Source: Tepidisphaeraceae bacterium
GTDB taxonomy: Bacteria > Planctomycetota > Phycisphaerae > Tepidisphaerales > Tepidisphaeraceae
NCBI GenBank assembly: GCA_025450555.1
Contig: JANWHF010000104.1
Location: forward strand, 1 to 6,381
Direction of reading: 5' to 3'
DNA length: 6,381 nt
Positions 1-6,127 of this stretch are shown one piece after another. The notes under the pieces are model-generated. The model was not told the DNA's origin, searched no databases, and saw nothing but the letters and a program-made list of their open reading frames with translations. The position numbers were made by a program, and so were the translations under genes. The number at the start of each line of letters is the position of its first letter. The first letter of the stretch is position 1.

Positions 1-90
1 GATAAGAAACGGAGCCGTTTGCTGGGCGCAAGCGAAGTTGGCAAGGGTCAGCAGGGCGATGACGGAAAGAGGAAATATGCGTGGGTTCAT
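1..90 (-). CDS. Secreted or envelope protein of unknown function (N-terminal part only)
   Basis: Only the first 30 codons are in the window; the gene runs off the left edge. The peptide begins MNPRIFPLSVIALLTLANFA and continues CAQQTAPFLI. It has a short positive start, a hydrophobic core from about residue 5 to 20, and a small-residue end (A-C-A before QQ) that fits signal peptidase I. The cysteine at 21 is preceded by N-F-A, which is a poor lipobox, so a lipoprotein is less likely. The start lies 70 bases downstream of the yidD stop on the same strand, so it could be co-transcribed. No clear Shine-Dalgarno sequence precedes this ATG. The slot after yidD is normally yidC, but this start does not resemble the YidC N-termini I know. 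I do not recognise the family. Confidence 0.45.
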   Translation of the reverse strand, partial: MNPRIFPLSVIALLTLANFACAQQTAPFLI

Positions 91-160
91 GAATGGAATC
101 CGGATTGGGAGATGCGACGATACCCGCGCAGCCCGTCAATGGAAACAGATTTCGCAATGC

Positions 161-367
161 CTATGCCGGGTCATATCCCCGGCCGCCCCAGGGATGGCAT
201 CGCATAATTCTGCGGAAGGCTCTCCATCCGCCGCGGAGGGGGCCGTATTTGTTGATCGCGTCGATCGCATACTGGCTACAACTCGGCTCAAATCGGCAAT
301 GGCCGCCCATGAAGCGGCCAATTGTGGCGCGGTAGAGCAATACGAACTGGATCAGCAGCCAACGCAT
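161..367 (-). CDS. yidD: Membrane protein insertion efficiency factor YidD
   Basis: A 68-residue protein, slightly shorter than the usual 70-85. YidD is a small protein at the inner face of the cytoplasmic membrane that assists YidC-dependent insertion of membrane proteins. The family signatures are all visible: an amphipathic N-terminal helix (MRWLLIQFVLLYRATIG), the core CRFEPSCSQYA with Cys24 and Cys30, the L-R-G-G-W segment at 44-48, and the C-terminal RCHPWGG.GYDP with Cys57. The ATG at 365-367 gives the standard family start; only a weak GGGA-like ribosome site precedes it. It follows rnpA on the same strand after a 58-base gap, the usual rnpA-yidD order. The gap holds part of a GC-rich inverted repeat. 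The identification is firm; the co-transcription is inferred from order. Confidence 0.95.
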   Translation of the reverse strand: MRWLLIQFVLLYRATIGRFMGGHCRFEPSCSQYAIDAINKYGPLRGGWRAFRRIMRCHPWGGRGYDPA

Positions 368-386
368 GGTTTCCCATTTTATGCTT

Positions 387-484
387 CCCTCTCCCGGTAT
401 TCCGGGGGAGGGTCAGGGGGGGCTTTCAGTGAGCTTGCGATCCCCCTCCCCAGCCCTCTCCCGGCGTACCGGGGGCGGGGGGAG
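387..484. repeat. GC-rich inverted-repeat element between yidD and rnpA
   Basis: Two related hairpins are arranged head to tail. Each begins with the identical 11-mer CCCTCTCCCGG (387-397 and 454-464), a 4-base loop (TATT or CGTA), and a G-rich return arm starting CCGGGGG (402-412 and 469-480). The stretches GGGTCAGGGGGG (411-422) and CCCCCTCCCCAGCCC (442-456) are also roughly complementary, so the whole block can fold as one larger cruciform-like structure. The composition (C-runs on one side, G-runs on the other) is typical of the small dispersed intergenic palindromes found in many GC-rich genomes. The right half lies inside the rnpA reading frame. Whether other copies exist in the genome cannot be seen here. 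Confidence 0.75.
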
Positions 485-866
485 AAGAGCCTCCGACGTT
501 TTTCTCACGCATCTGCGTTGCCTTCGTGTGAAGCGCGACCATGATCGACGAAAGCAATCGCTGGTAATCGGCCAGCATCAGTGGCTCGTGCGGCTTAACG
601 ACGACCACCCAATCATAACCCATCGGCAGATCATGCTGCATATGCCTGAAGGCCTCGCGCAAAAGCCGCCGGATGCGATTGCGCTTTGCCGCAACTCCGA
701 CGCGTCGCGAGACACTCAATCCCAATCGACTAAAGCGCAGGCCATTGGTCTTTGTATAAACGATCACTGGCCCGCGCGATTGCCGCAATTGCAAATCGTA
801 AACGGCCTTGTATTGGGCTGTTGTGCGGATGCGGCGACTCTTCGGAAAGCCGAGCCGTGAAACCAT
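426..866 (-). CDS. rnpA: Ribonuclease P protein component RnpA
   Basis: The protein subunit of RNase P, which helps the catalytic RNA remove 5' leaders from tRNA precursors. From the ATG at 864-866 it is 146 residues. The family start motif is present (SRLGFPKSRRIRTTAQYKAV), then RLGLSVSRRVG at 47-57 and the RNA-binding core KRNRIRRLLREAFR at 61-74 with the conserved R-N-R. The segment DWVVVVKP (85-92) is the usual central strand. An in-frame ATG 33 codons upstream exists, but that extension is unlike the family and runs into the divergent gene's leader, so the later start is preferred. The family homology fades near residue 120; residues from about 126 to 146 (SSPPAPGTPGEGWGGGSQAH) are encoded by an inverted-repeat element, which also leads to the stop codon. 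rpmH, the usual upstream partner, is absent here. Confidence 0.93.
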   Translation of the reverse strand: MVSRLGFPKSRRIRTTAQYKAVYDLQLRQSRGPVIVYTKTNGLRFSRLGLSVSRRVGVAAKRNRIRRLLREAFRHMQHDLPMGYDWVVVVKPHEPLMLADYQRLLSSIMVALHTKATQMREKNVGGSSPPAPGTPGEGWGGGSQAH

Positions 867-940
867 ACCGTATCTTAGGCGCCGGGATTTTCTGTTGAAA
901 TTGCCGCCTTTGGTTCGATGGGAAAAGGGAAAACCAAAAT

Positions 941-946
941 CGGGAG
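941..946 (+). promoter_or_regulatory. Ribosome binding site deciding the coiled-coil gene start
   Basis: CGGGAG sits four bases before the ATG at 951. An in-frame ATG at 918 would add 11 charged residues (MGKGKTKIGRP) ahead of the signal peptide and has no comparable site, so 951 is taken as the start. Confidence 0.6.
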
Positions 947-950
947 ACCT

Positions 951-1640
951 ATGGGAATTCATCAATGGAAACTTGGGGTGGCCACTGCATCAATCGTACT
1001 GACGACTTTCTCGTCTATTAGCAACGCCGCCACGACCGTCACCAGCGCCACCGTCACAGCCGACGCGACACAGATCGCGACCGACGCTCAGACCGTCGCT
1101 GCCGACCAGCAGCAAATCCAGACGGTGCTCCTCCCGGCCCGCAAAACGCTCTCAGAAGCGCAGAAGAAGTTCGATACCGATGCCGCTCCCTATCGTGCTC
1201 AGCTCACCGCCCTTGAAGAGCAATGGAAGCAGACGCTCAAGGCGGATGCCGATGCCATTGAGTCGGCGCGCGCGACCAACGAGCCGCTCGTTACCGCGGC
1301 CGAGCAGAAGCACAAGGCCAACGTCGCGCGTCGCGATAAAGCGGCCACTGCTCAAAGCGAAACAGAACTGCGGGCTGCGCGTCAGAAGCGCGCCGATGAT
1401 GTGAAGGCCGCTCAGGACAAGCAAAAAGTTGACAGCGATCAGCGCGACCAGGCGATCGCCGCCGCCAAAACCGCAATGGACACCGCGATGAAGCCCGATG
1501 CCGATGCGCTTAAGGCCGCGCAAGAGGCGGTAAACGTCGCCAGTATATGGGTCACCAAGCTCGATGCCGACCGTGCCGTGCTGAAGGCCGACAGGCAGAA
1601 ATTGCAGGCCGATAAAGAGACGCTGTCCCAGCAGCAATGA
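951..1640 (+). CDS. Secreted alanine-rich coiled-coil protein of unknown function
   Basis: A 229-residue protein, not recognised as a named family. Residues 1-26 form a Sec signal peptide: MGIHQWK, a hydrophobic stretch, then S-N-A as the likely signal peptidase I site. The mature part has no cysteine and is dominated by Ala, Asp, Gln, Lys and Arg. It can be read as long helices, about 38-60, 62-180 and 183-229, consistent with an elongated coiled coil in the periplasm or on the cell surface. Two segments look internally repeated: TLKADADAIESARA (95-108) and AMKPDADALKAAQE (179-192). The gene is divergent from rnpA with an 84-base gap, so the two 5' regions may share control elements. No enzymatic motif is visible. 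It ends with QQQ and TGA; no convincing intrinsic terminator follows. The coding call is strong because of the signal peptide, ribosome site and sustained helical composition. Confidence 0.8.
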   Translation: MGIHQWKLGVATASIVLTTFSSISNAATTVTSATVTADATQIATDAQTVAADQQQIQTVLLPARKTLSEAQKKFDTDAAPYRAQLTALEEQWKQTLKADADAIESARATNEPLVTAAEQKHKANVARRDKAATAQSETELRAARQKRADDVKAAQDKQKVDSDQRDQAIAAAKTAMDTAMKPDADALKAAQEAVNVASIWVTKLDADRAVLKADRQKLQADKETLSQQQ

Positions 1641-2029
1641 ACAAAAGGCCACGCTTTTGCACCGCGCCTGAACAGATGCGACTGTGCGGCCTTGAGGGGC
1701 GGGGCATTTTGGTTCTTTCGCCCTTTACCCGCAGACGTTGCCCGTAACAGGCTCCGCGCGGGGATGGATCGCTGCGATGTCCGCGAATTCGCTCAACTTT
1801 TGCAAACCCTCCGGAAATTAGAGCCCGATTCATTGTCGCCAAGCTGTACTTGGCCAGCGTCGGTGTCTATCATCTACTTGGCCGACCGACGACCGAGCCA
1901 GGGCAGGCGATTGAATTCCCGCCGCTGACTGCCTCCCTCGCCCTTTTGCCTGTAAGGCTCAAAGCCCCTTTCTTCTTCACGCATTCGCTCATTTTGTGAC
2001 GGCTGCGGTCCAAAGTCAGAAAGCAAAAC
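1641..2029. other. Intergenic stretch with no recognisable gene
   Basis: I find no credible coding frame in these 389 bases; the open frames present give peptides without family resemblance. Minor structure only: a 6-base-pair AT-rich stem CAAAAG/CTTTTG (1642-1659) just after the upstream stop but without a T-run, and a 6-base-pair stem GCCAAG/CTTGGC (1838-1854). The 9-mer TACTTGGCC occurs at 1847-1855 and again at 1875-1883. The promoter for the 2030 gene should lie in the right half, but no good -35/-10 pair stands out. Confidence 0.5.
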
Positions 2030-2704
2030 ATGCTTGGAAGCCACCAGCGCACCTACGACGCCGTATTCAGCCATCCCGTTGCCCGCAATCTTCAATGGCA
2101 CGACGTACGGGCAATGCTCACGGCGTTGTCTGATATCACCGAAGAGCGCGCGGATGGCCTGAAATTCTCCCGAAATGGGCAGGCTCTGATCGTTCGTCCG
2201 CCTCGAGGCAAGGATTTTTCGGACGCGGATGAGCTGATGCGCATTCGCCATTTTCTTGAGCGATCAACCGCAACACCGGCGAAGGGCACCGATGACGGTG
2301 CCCATTTGCTGGTGGTCCTCGATCATCGCCAGGCGCGGGTGTTCAGGACCGAACTTCACGGCTCGGTCCCCCAGCTCGTCGCTCCCCATGATCCTCATGG
2401 CTTGGATCGCTATCTGCATCGCGTCGGCAACGATTCCAACGGTCAGCGCCGGCCCGAGCCGCGCGCCTTTTATGACGCCATTGCCCGCACTCTAGAGGGC
2501 GCACAATCCATTCTTGTTTTGGGTAGTTCGACCGGCGCAAGCAGCGCGATGGATCAATTAATGGACCAATTGAAGGAGCATCATCCAGGCATCGCGCGAA
2601 ATGTGGCGGGGACGATGGTCGTGAATGAACAGCACATGTCCGATGATCAATTGCTAGCCGCGGCGCGGCAGTTCTACTCGGCTGGCGGACCCCATGCTTC
2701 CTAA
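2030..2704 (+). CDS. Uncharacterised protein with a bacterial eRF1-like domain
   Basis: A 224-residue soluble protein with no signal peptide or membrane segment. I recall hypothetical proteins with the same blocks in other environmental bacteria (for example LDHRQARVFRTELHGSVPQ); there is no known function. Two parts are visible. Residues 8-78 form a compact N-terminal unit (H15-P-V-A-R-N-L-Q-W-H-D-V-R, then FSRNGQALIVRPPRGKD) ending in RIRHFLERS. After a short linker, residues 91-217 resemble the bacterial eRF1/Pelota-like (baeRF) fold: HLLVVLDHRQARVFR as first strand and turn, a central DPHGLDRYLHRVGNDSNGQRRPEP segment, FYDAIARTLEGAQSILVLGSSTGASSAMDQL, and VVNEQHMSDDQLLAAARQFY. No GGQ motif of true release factors is present. 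The ribosome site is weak. It precedes the GlsB-type gene by 38 bases and is probably co-transcribed with it. The fold assignment is inference from motif layout; the function is unknown. Confidence 0.8.
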   Translation: MLGSHQRTYDAVFSHPVARNLQWHDVRAMLTALSDITEERADGLKFSRNGQALIVRPPRGKDFSDADELMRIRHFLERSTATPAKGTDDGAHLLVVLDHRQARVFRTELHGSVPQLVAPHDPHGLDRYLHRVGNDSNGQRRPEPRAFYDAIARTLEGAQSILVLGSSTGASSAMDQLMDQLKEHHPGIARNVAGTMVVNEQHMSDDQLLAAARQFYSAGGPHAS

Positions 2705-2742
2705 CTATTCCAACGGAGTTTTATGTTGATGAAAGGAATGAG

Positions 2743-3033
2743 ATGTTTTTAGGTATCGTCGGCTGGATCCTATGCGGCATCGTCCTGGGCTTCATTGCAA
2801 CGAAGCTGGTCGATCTCCACGGAGATGATCCGCTGATCGACGTTGTTCTGGGCGCCGCCGGCGCATTGATTGGCGGCGGCCTTTACAGCTTTATCAGTGG
2901 CTCGAACGTCAGTGCGTTCAATATTTGGAGCCTGATATGGGCGGCGGTGGCTGCCGTGATGGTGCTGGTCATTTGGCATTTCATTCGCTCTGGTGGCAAG
3001 CATGACCGTCCCAGTGTTCGCCGGTCCTATTGA
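2743..3033 (+). CDS. GlsB/YeaQ/YmgE-family small membrane protein
   Basis: A 96-residue integral membrane protein of the transglycosylase-associated (GlsB/YeaQ/YmgE) family. These are small inner-membrane proteins often induced by envelope, acid or general stress; their molecular activity is not established. Three hydrophobic helices are visible at about 3-21, 32-52 and 60-82. The glycine-rich family pattern is present: GWILCGIVLGFIATKL, then DVVLGAAGALIGGGLYSFI. The C-terminus is short and basic (HDRPSVRRSY). AAAGGA at 2732-2737 lies five bases before the ATG and fixes the start; three other ATGs just upstream are out of frame. It follows the eRF1-like gene at 38 bases, suggesting one transcript. 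Family assignment is confident; the stress role is inferred from relatives. Confidence 0.9.
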   Translation: MFLGIVGWILCGIVLGFIATKLVDLHGDDPLIDVVLGAAGALIGGGLYSFISGSNVSAFNIWSLIWAAVAAVMVLVIWHFIRSGGKHDRPSVRRSY

Positions 3034-3181
3034 TTGAAGTCGCTTGCGAGTTCCCATCGCTGATTTCACGAACCAAATCCCTTTCAGTGCCGCTTCTATT
3101 CCGTCACTGACGCGCGCGAGATGTGTACTTAACCCAATTCAGGTCTGAGGCGTCCAGTCCTTCAGCTCGTCAAACGTCAAG
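3034..3181. other. Short intergenic gap between glsB-type gene and regulator remnant
   Basis: No gene, terminator or clear promoter is visible. In the frame of the downstream regulator fragment there is a TGA in the stretch before 3149, and none of the forward frames I translated here encodes a recognisable cyclic-nucleotide-binding domain, so the missing half of the regulator is not hidden in another frame. Confidence 0.45.
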
Positions 3182-3529
3182 GTGCCGCAGCTACGGCATC
3201 GCCCAGCGTACGGGGTATCGCAATTCGAGGCCGAAGCGGACGCAGCCAGACTTGTAGCGCCAATTCCGGACACGCGTTGCAAGCGAGTTCAACAAAAGTG
3301 CATTCATCAAGAGTTTCTAAGCGACATGCTGGGCGTTCGCCGGCAGAGCGTGAACCTGACTGCTCGCATCCTTCAGTCGGCAAACCTGATTAAGTACTCC
3401 CGCGGGGAACTGGAAATCCTGGACCGGCCCGGGTTGGAGGAGGCTTCGTGTGAATGCTTCCGCGTTACAACGCAAATGTACGAGCGCATCATGAGGCTTC
3501 AGGGCACTAATAAAGATCATCCGAAGTAG
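3182..3529 (+). pseudogene. Crp/Fnr-family regulator remnant, DNA-binding end only
   Basis: A 115-codon frame from GTG at 3182. Residues 41-95 (HQEFLSDMLGVRRQSVNL, then ILQSANLIKYSRGELEILDR and GLEEASCECF) match the winged helix-turn-helix end of Crp/Fnr-type regulators, with the recognition helix around VRRQSVNLTARIL. Full-length members are roughly 220-240 residues and carry an N-terminal cyclic-nucleotide-binding beta-roll of about 120 residues. Here that domain is absent. Residues 16-40 (EAEADAARLVAPIPDT...) look like a degraded form of the linker that normally reads like VEARLARWLL, with about two extra residues. An in-frame stop lies shortly upstream, and no good ribosome site precedes the GTG. 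Most likely a decayed gene; a short functional DNA-binding protein cannot be excluded. It is not obviously linked to its neighbours. Confidence 0.7.
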
Positions 3530-3818
3530 ATTTGACGGCTTCGCTTCGTTTTCGGAGCGGGTCACTCTTCGCCCAAAGCCTGCGGAACACTTTAACTTTT
3601 CTTCCTTGACCGCACTCCCGGAACTGGTCCAAGGCCGATAATCTCATTTTATTGTTGTAATTCCGTTCTTAATCACATCAAGTCCGGCACATATTCCTCC
3701 ATGCTGTCCAAAGCGAACTAAACCGCGCCGCCCTGCGCGCCGATTCAAACAGCATCGCCTGATTTCTCCGCCGGGTGGCGGGAGACGGCGTCAAGTCGCT
3801 GAAGATTTCGGAGGACGC
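3530..3818. other. Leader region upstream of the Flp pilin
   Basis: These 289 bases hold no recognisable gene. The middle (about 3585-3720) is visibly AT-richer than the flanks, as expected for a promoter region. GATAAT at 3637-3642 is a possible -10 element, but no well-spaced -35 accompanies it. A small hairpin, TCTCCGCC/GGCGGGAGA with a bulged G, lies at 3765-3785, about 25 bases before the pilin ribosome site, and would be in the 5' untranslated leader. No terminator is evident after the regulator remnant. Confidence 0.4.
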
Positions 3819-3989
3819 ATGCGCACGCTTCAATCAATTTTGGCCCGCGTTTGGCGGGATGAGCAGGGTGGCGAGGTGCTGGAGTATGCACTGATCGTCG
3901 GTCTGATCGTGGTGGCGGCGATTGCCGCGATCACGTCGGTCGGGACCAAGGTCCTGGCCAAGTGGAACTCGCTCAACAGCAGCATGTAA
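3819..3989 (+). CDS. Flp-type (type IVb) pilin subunit
   Basis: A 56-residue Flp/Fap prepilin, within the usual 50-70 size. Such subunits are cut by a TadV/CpaA-type prepilin peptidase and assembled by the Tad machinery into thin adhesive pili. The leader MRTLQSILARVWRDEQG ends in the processing glycine (Gly17). The mature part then begins GEVLEYALIVGLIVVAAIAA, with Glu22 and Tyr23 at +5 and +6, the diagnostic Flp positions, followed by one hydrophobic helix (about 24-39) and a short tail TSVGTKVLAKWNSLNSSM. GGAGG at 3810-3814, four bases before the ATG, is an excellent ribosome site. No tad/cpa assembly genes are nearby, so it appears to be an orphan subunit; a strong terminator follows at 4071, consistent with a single-gene transcript. 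The identification is confident. Confidence 0.93.
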   Translation: MRTLQSILARVWRDEQGGEVLEYALIVGLIVVAAIAAITSVGTKVLAKWNSLNSSM

Positions 3990-4070
3990 GACGATCATCG
4001 CCAGTCGCGCAGGCGGCCGCAGGGGAGCGGAGTTCCCGGCGCAGACGGCTTTGATCCTCTGCATAAGCAG

Positions 4071-4110
4071 GCAACGATCGCGCATGAGGCGCGGTCGTTG
4101 CTTTGTTTTT
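4071..4110 (+). terminator. Intrinsic terminator after the Flp pilin
   Basis: A 13-base-pair stem, GCAACGATCGCGC (4071-4083) paired with GCGCGGTCGTTGC (4089-4101), contains a single G-U pair and a 5-base loop ATGAG. It is followed directly by TTTGTTTTT (4102-4110). This is a textbook plus-strand terminator about 80 bases after the pilin stop. On the minus strand the hairpin lies 32 bases past the dehydratase stop but lacks a T-run on that side, so termination there would be weaker. Confidence 0.9.
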
Positions 4111-4132
4111 GCGCTGCGGTTTGAACGCTCTC

Positions 4133-6127
4133 TCAAACCTTCGATCGCTGCCCTGTCTTAAGTGCCGCTTCAATTGCCTCCGCGTCGTAAGCACAACCTC
4201 CCCAGGTGCCGCCACTCGCATTCTGCAGTGCGGCCCAGAGGCGCGTGTCATCGGGGAGATCTGGATCGGGCGCCAAATCGGCGCGCGGAGCGCGCTGCTC
4301 GAGGATCTCCGATCCCCATTGTGCATCACGCACGTCGCTTCCATGACCAACCAGATCGAGCGTGCCGGCCAATTGATTGCGATCAATGACGATGCGAATT
4401 AAGTCGCCATCGAGAAGCTTTCCGATCGGCCCGCCCGCGAGCGCCTCGGGTCCGACGTGGCCAATGCAGGCTCCGGTGGAGACGCCGGAGAAACGGGCGT
4501 CGGTGACCACCGCCACATGCTTGCCAAATTCCAGATGCTTCAGCGCGCTGGTGATCTGGTAAATCTCCTCCATGCCCGCGCCCATTGGCCCGCGACAGAT
4601 TAAAACGATCACATCGCCGGCTTTAATCTGTCCCTGCTTGATCGCAGCGATGACTGCCCGCTCGGTTGTGAAGATGCGCGCGGGGCCGGTCAGGCGATAG
4701 ATGCCATCGGCATCGACAACGCTGGGATCGATCGCAGTGCTTTTGATGACAGAGCCGGCGGGGCAGAGATTTCCCGTCGGAAAGGTCACGGTGCTGGTCA
4801 GACCCATCTTCCGCGCATTGGCCGGCGACATGATCACCGAATCGGGATCGATGCCGTCGAGCGATTGGAGCAATTGGCGGAATCGAGTTCGCCGTCCGCT
4901 GTGCTCCCATGCCTCCAAAACTTCTTCGACGCTCTGACCCGAAACAGTTATTGCCTGGAGGCGAAGCAATCCCGCGTCACGCAAGTGAAGCATCACTTCC
5001 GGCACGCCTCCCGCGAGAAATACCCGCACCGTCGGATGACCGACCGGGCCATTGGGCAGCGCATCGACCAGCCGGGGGACGGCCCGATTGATGGCGATCC
5101 AATCGTCCAACGTCGGCCTCCGCAAACCGGCTGCGTGCGCGATGGCCGGGATGTGCAGCAGCAAATTGGTCGAGCCGCCGACCGCGGCATGAACCACCAT
5201 GGCGTTGTGGATCGCGTCGTCGGTAAGAATTTTTTCGAGCGTCAGTTGCCGCGACTCGAGATTGACCAGTGCCGCTGCCGATCGCTCGGCCATGTCAAGC
5301 CAGACGGCTTGCCCCGATGGCGCCAGTGCGCTGTGCGGGAGCGACAATCCCATCGCCTCGCCGACCACCTGCGACGTGGCCGCCGTCCCCATGAACTGAC
5401 ATCCGCCGCCCGCTGATCCGCAGGCCCGGCAGCCCAACTCCGCCGCCTCCGCGAGCGATATGTTTCCGTGAGCGTATCGCGCGCCGATCGTCTGCACTTT
5501 GCCGGCATCTTCGCCTTCAGTTGGCGGCAGCGTTACACCGCCGGGAATGAGGATGCACGGCAATTTCTTGCTCCCTGCAAGCGCCATCATCATCGCGGGC
5601 AGTCCCTTGTCGCAGGTCGCAATGCCGATCACGCCGCTGCGCCGCGGCAGCGATCGGATCAATCGCCGAAGAACAGTGGCAGCGTCATTGCGGTAGGGCA
5701 GGCTGTCCATCATCCCGCGCGTGCCTTGCGTTCGGCCATCGCAGGGGTCAGTCACAAAACCAGCAAACGGAATGCATTCCAGCGCGTTGAGCTTTCGCGC
5801 CGCGGCCTGCATGAGCAAGCCAACTTCCCAGTGGCCGGTGTGATAGCCGAGGGCGATGGGCGTGCCGTCGTCGGCACGAAGCCCGCCGGAGGTGCTGAGG
5901 ATCAGGAATTCCTTGCGGCCGAGCTTGCGCGGGTCCCAGCCCATGCCAGCATTTTGCGTGAGGCCAAACAGGTCGCCGCTGGCCCAGTTGCGCAGCATCT
6001 GGTCGGTTAGAGGAAGCGCGCCGGATGGGCCGGTTCCGTGCGTGCGAATGGAATAGATCGCCGGGTCGGAGGAGTCGATGAGGGACTTCGGATCGCGTGG
6101 TGCATCGCTGGTTTTTTGAGCGGACAT
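4133..6127 (-). CDS. YjhG/YagF-family aldonate dehydratase (D-xylonate dehydratase-like)
   Basis: A 664-residue cytosolic enzyme of the IlvD/Edd iron-sulfur dehydratase superfamily. It is closest by recalled sequence to E. coli YjhG and YagF (about 655 residues), which convert D-xylonate to 2-keto-3-deoxy-xylonate. Near-identical blocks include YSIRTHGTGPSGALPLT (25-41), SGDLFGLTQNAGMGW (50-64), DPCDGRTQGT (127-136), DSLPYRNDA, CDKGLPAMMMAL (172-183), GKVQTIGAR, GCQFMGTAATSQVV, HAAVGGSTNLLLHIPAIAH, SVIKSTAIDPS and the C-terminal LPDDTRLWAALQ. Cys172 is the conserved cluster ligand; one of Cys233, Cys236 or Cys243 should be another. The IlvD signature TDARFSG is at 542-548. The region where IlvD has its first cluster cysteine reads NAGMGW with none, as I recall for YjhG too. 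Length and all motifs are complete. No sugar transporter, aldolase or regulator is adjacent, so the substrate (xylonate or another aldonate) is inferred. The ribosome site is not obvious. Confidence 0.93.
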   Translation of the reverse strand: MSAQKTSDAPRDPKSLIDSSDPAIYSIRTHGTGPSGALPLTDQMLRNWASGDLFGLTQNAGMGWDPRKLGRKEFLILSTSGGLRADDGTPIALGYHTGHWEVGLLMQAAARKLNALECIPFAGFVTDPCDGRTQGTRGMMDSLPYRNDAATVLRRLIRSLPRRSGVIGIATCDKGLPAMMMALAGSKKLPCILIPGGVTLPPTEGEDAGKVQTIGARYAHGNISLAEAAELGCRACGSAGGGCQFMGTAATSQVVGEAMGLSLPHSALAPSGQAVWLDMAERSAAALVNLESRQLTLEKILTDDAIHNAMVVHAAVGGSTNLLLHIPAIAHAAGLRRPTLDDWIAINRAVPRLVDALPNGPVGHPTVRVFLAGGVPEVMLHLRDAGLLRLQAITVSGQSVEEVLEAWEHSGRRTRFRQLLQSLDGIDPDSVIMSPANARKMGLTSTVTFPTGNLCPAGSVIKSTAIDPSVVDADGIYRLTGPARIFTTERAVIAAIKQGQIKAGDVIVLICRGPMGAGMEEIYQITSALKHLEFGKHVAVVTDARFSGVSTGACIGHVGPEALAGGPIGKLLDGDLIRIVIDRNQLAGTLDLVGHGSDVRDAQWGSEILEQRAPRADLAPDPDLPDDTRLWAALQNASGGTWGGCAYDAEAIEAALKTGQRSKV

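Noticed and set aside
387..484. CRISPR-like repeat
   Set aside because: Only two hairpin units with no regular spacers; the structure is an inverted-repeat element.
38..860. Plus-strand open frames opposite yidD and rnpA
   Set aside because: They are antisense shadows of two well-recognised minus-strand genes and show no family resemblance.
896..924. Possible promoter TTGAAA-17-ATGGGA before the coiled-coil gene
   Set aside because: The spacing is right but the -10 element is too poor to support a call.
867..965. Longer rnpA start (33 extra codons)
   Set aside because: The extra residues are unlike the RnpA family, which starts close to SRLGFPKSRR, and they would overlap the start of the divergent gene.
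1642..1659. CAAAAG/CTTTTG hairpin after the coiled-coil gene as terminator
   Set aside because: The stem is only six mostly A-T pairs and no T-run follows.
3039..3048. GTCGCTTGCG, identical to the first 10 bases of the 6228 palindrome arm
   Set aside because: Only ten bases match, with no matching second arm; chance similarity is likely.
3606..3642. TTGACC ... GATAAT as a promoter for the pilin
   Set aside because: The spacer is 25 bases, too long for a sigma-70 type promoter.
4865..6010. Long plus-strand open frames opposite the dehydratase
   Set aside because: They are antisense frames produced by the GC-rich codon use of the dehydratase; their translations resemble no protein family.
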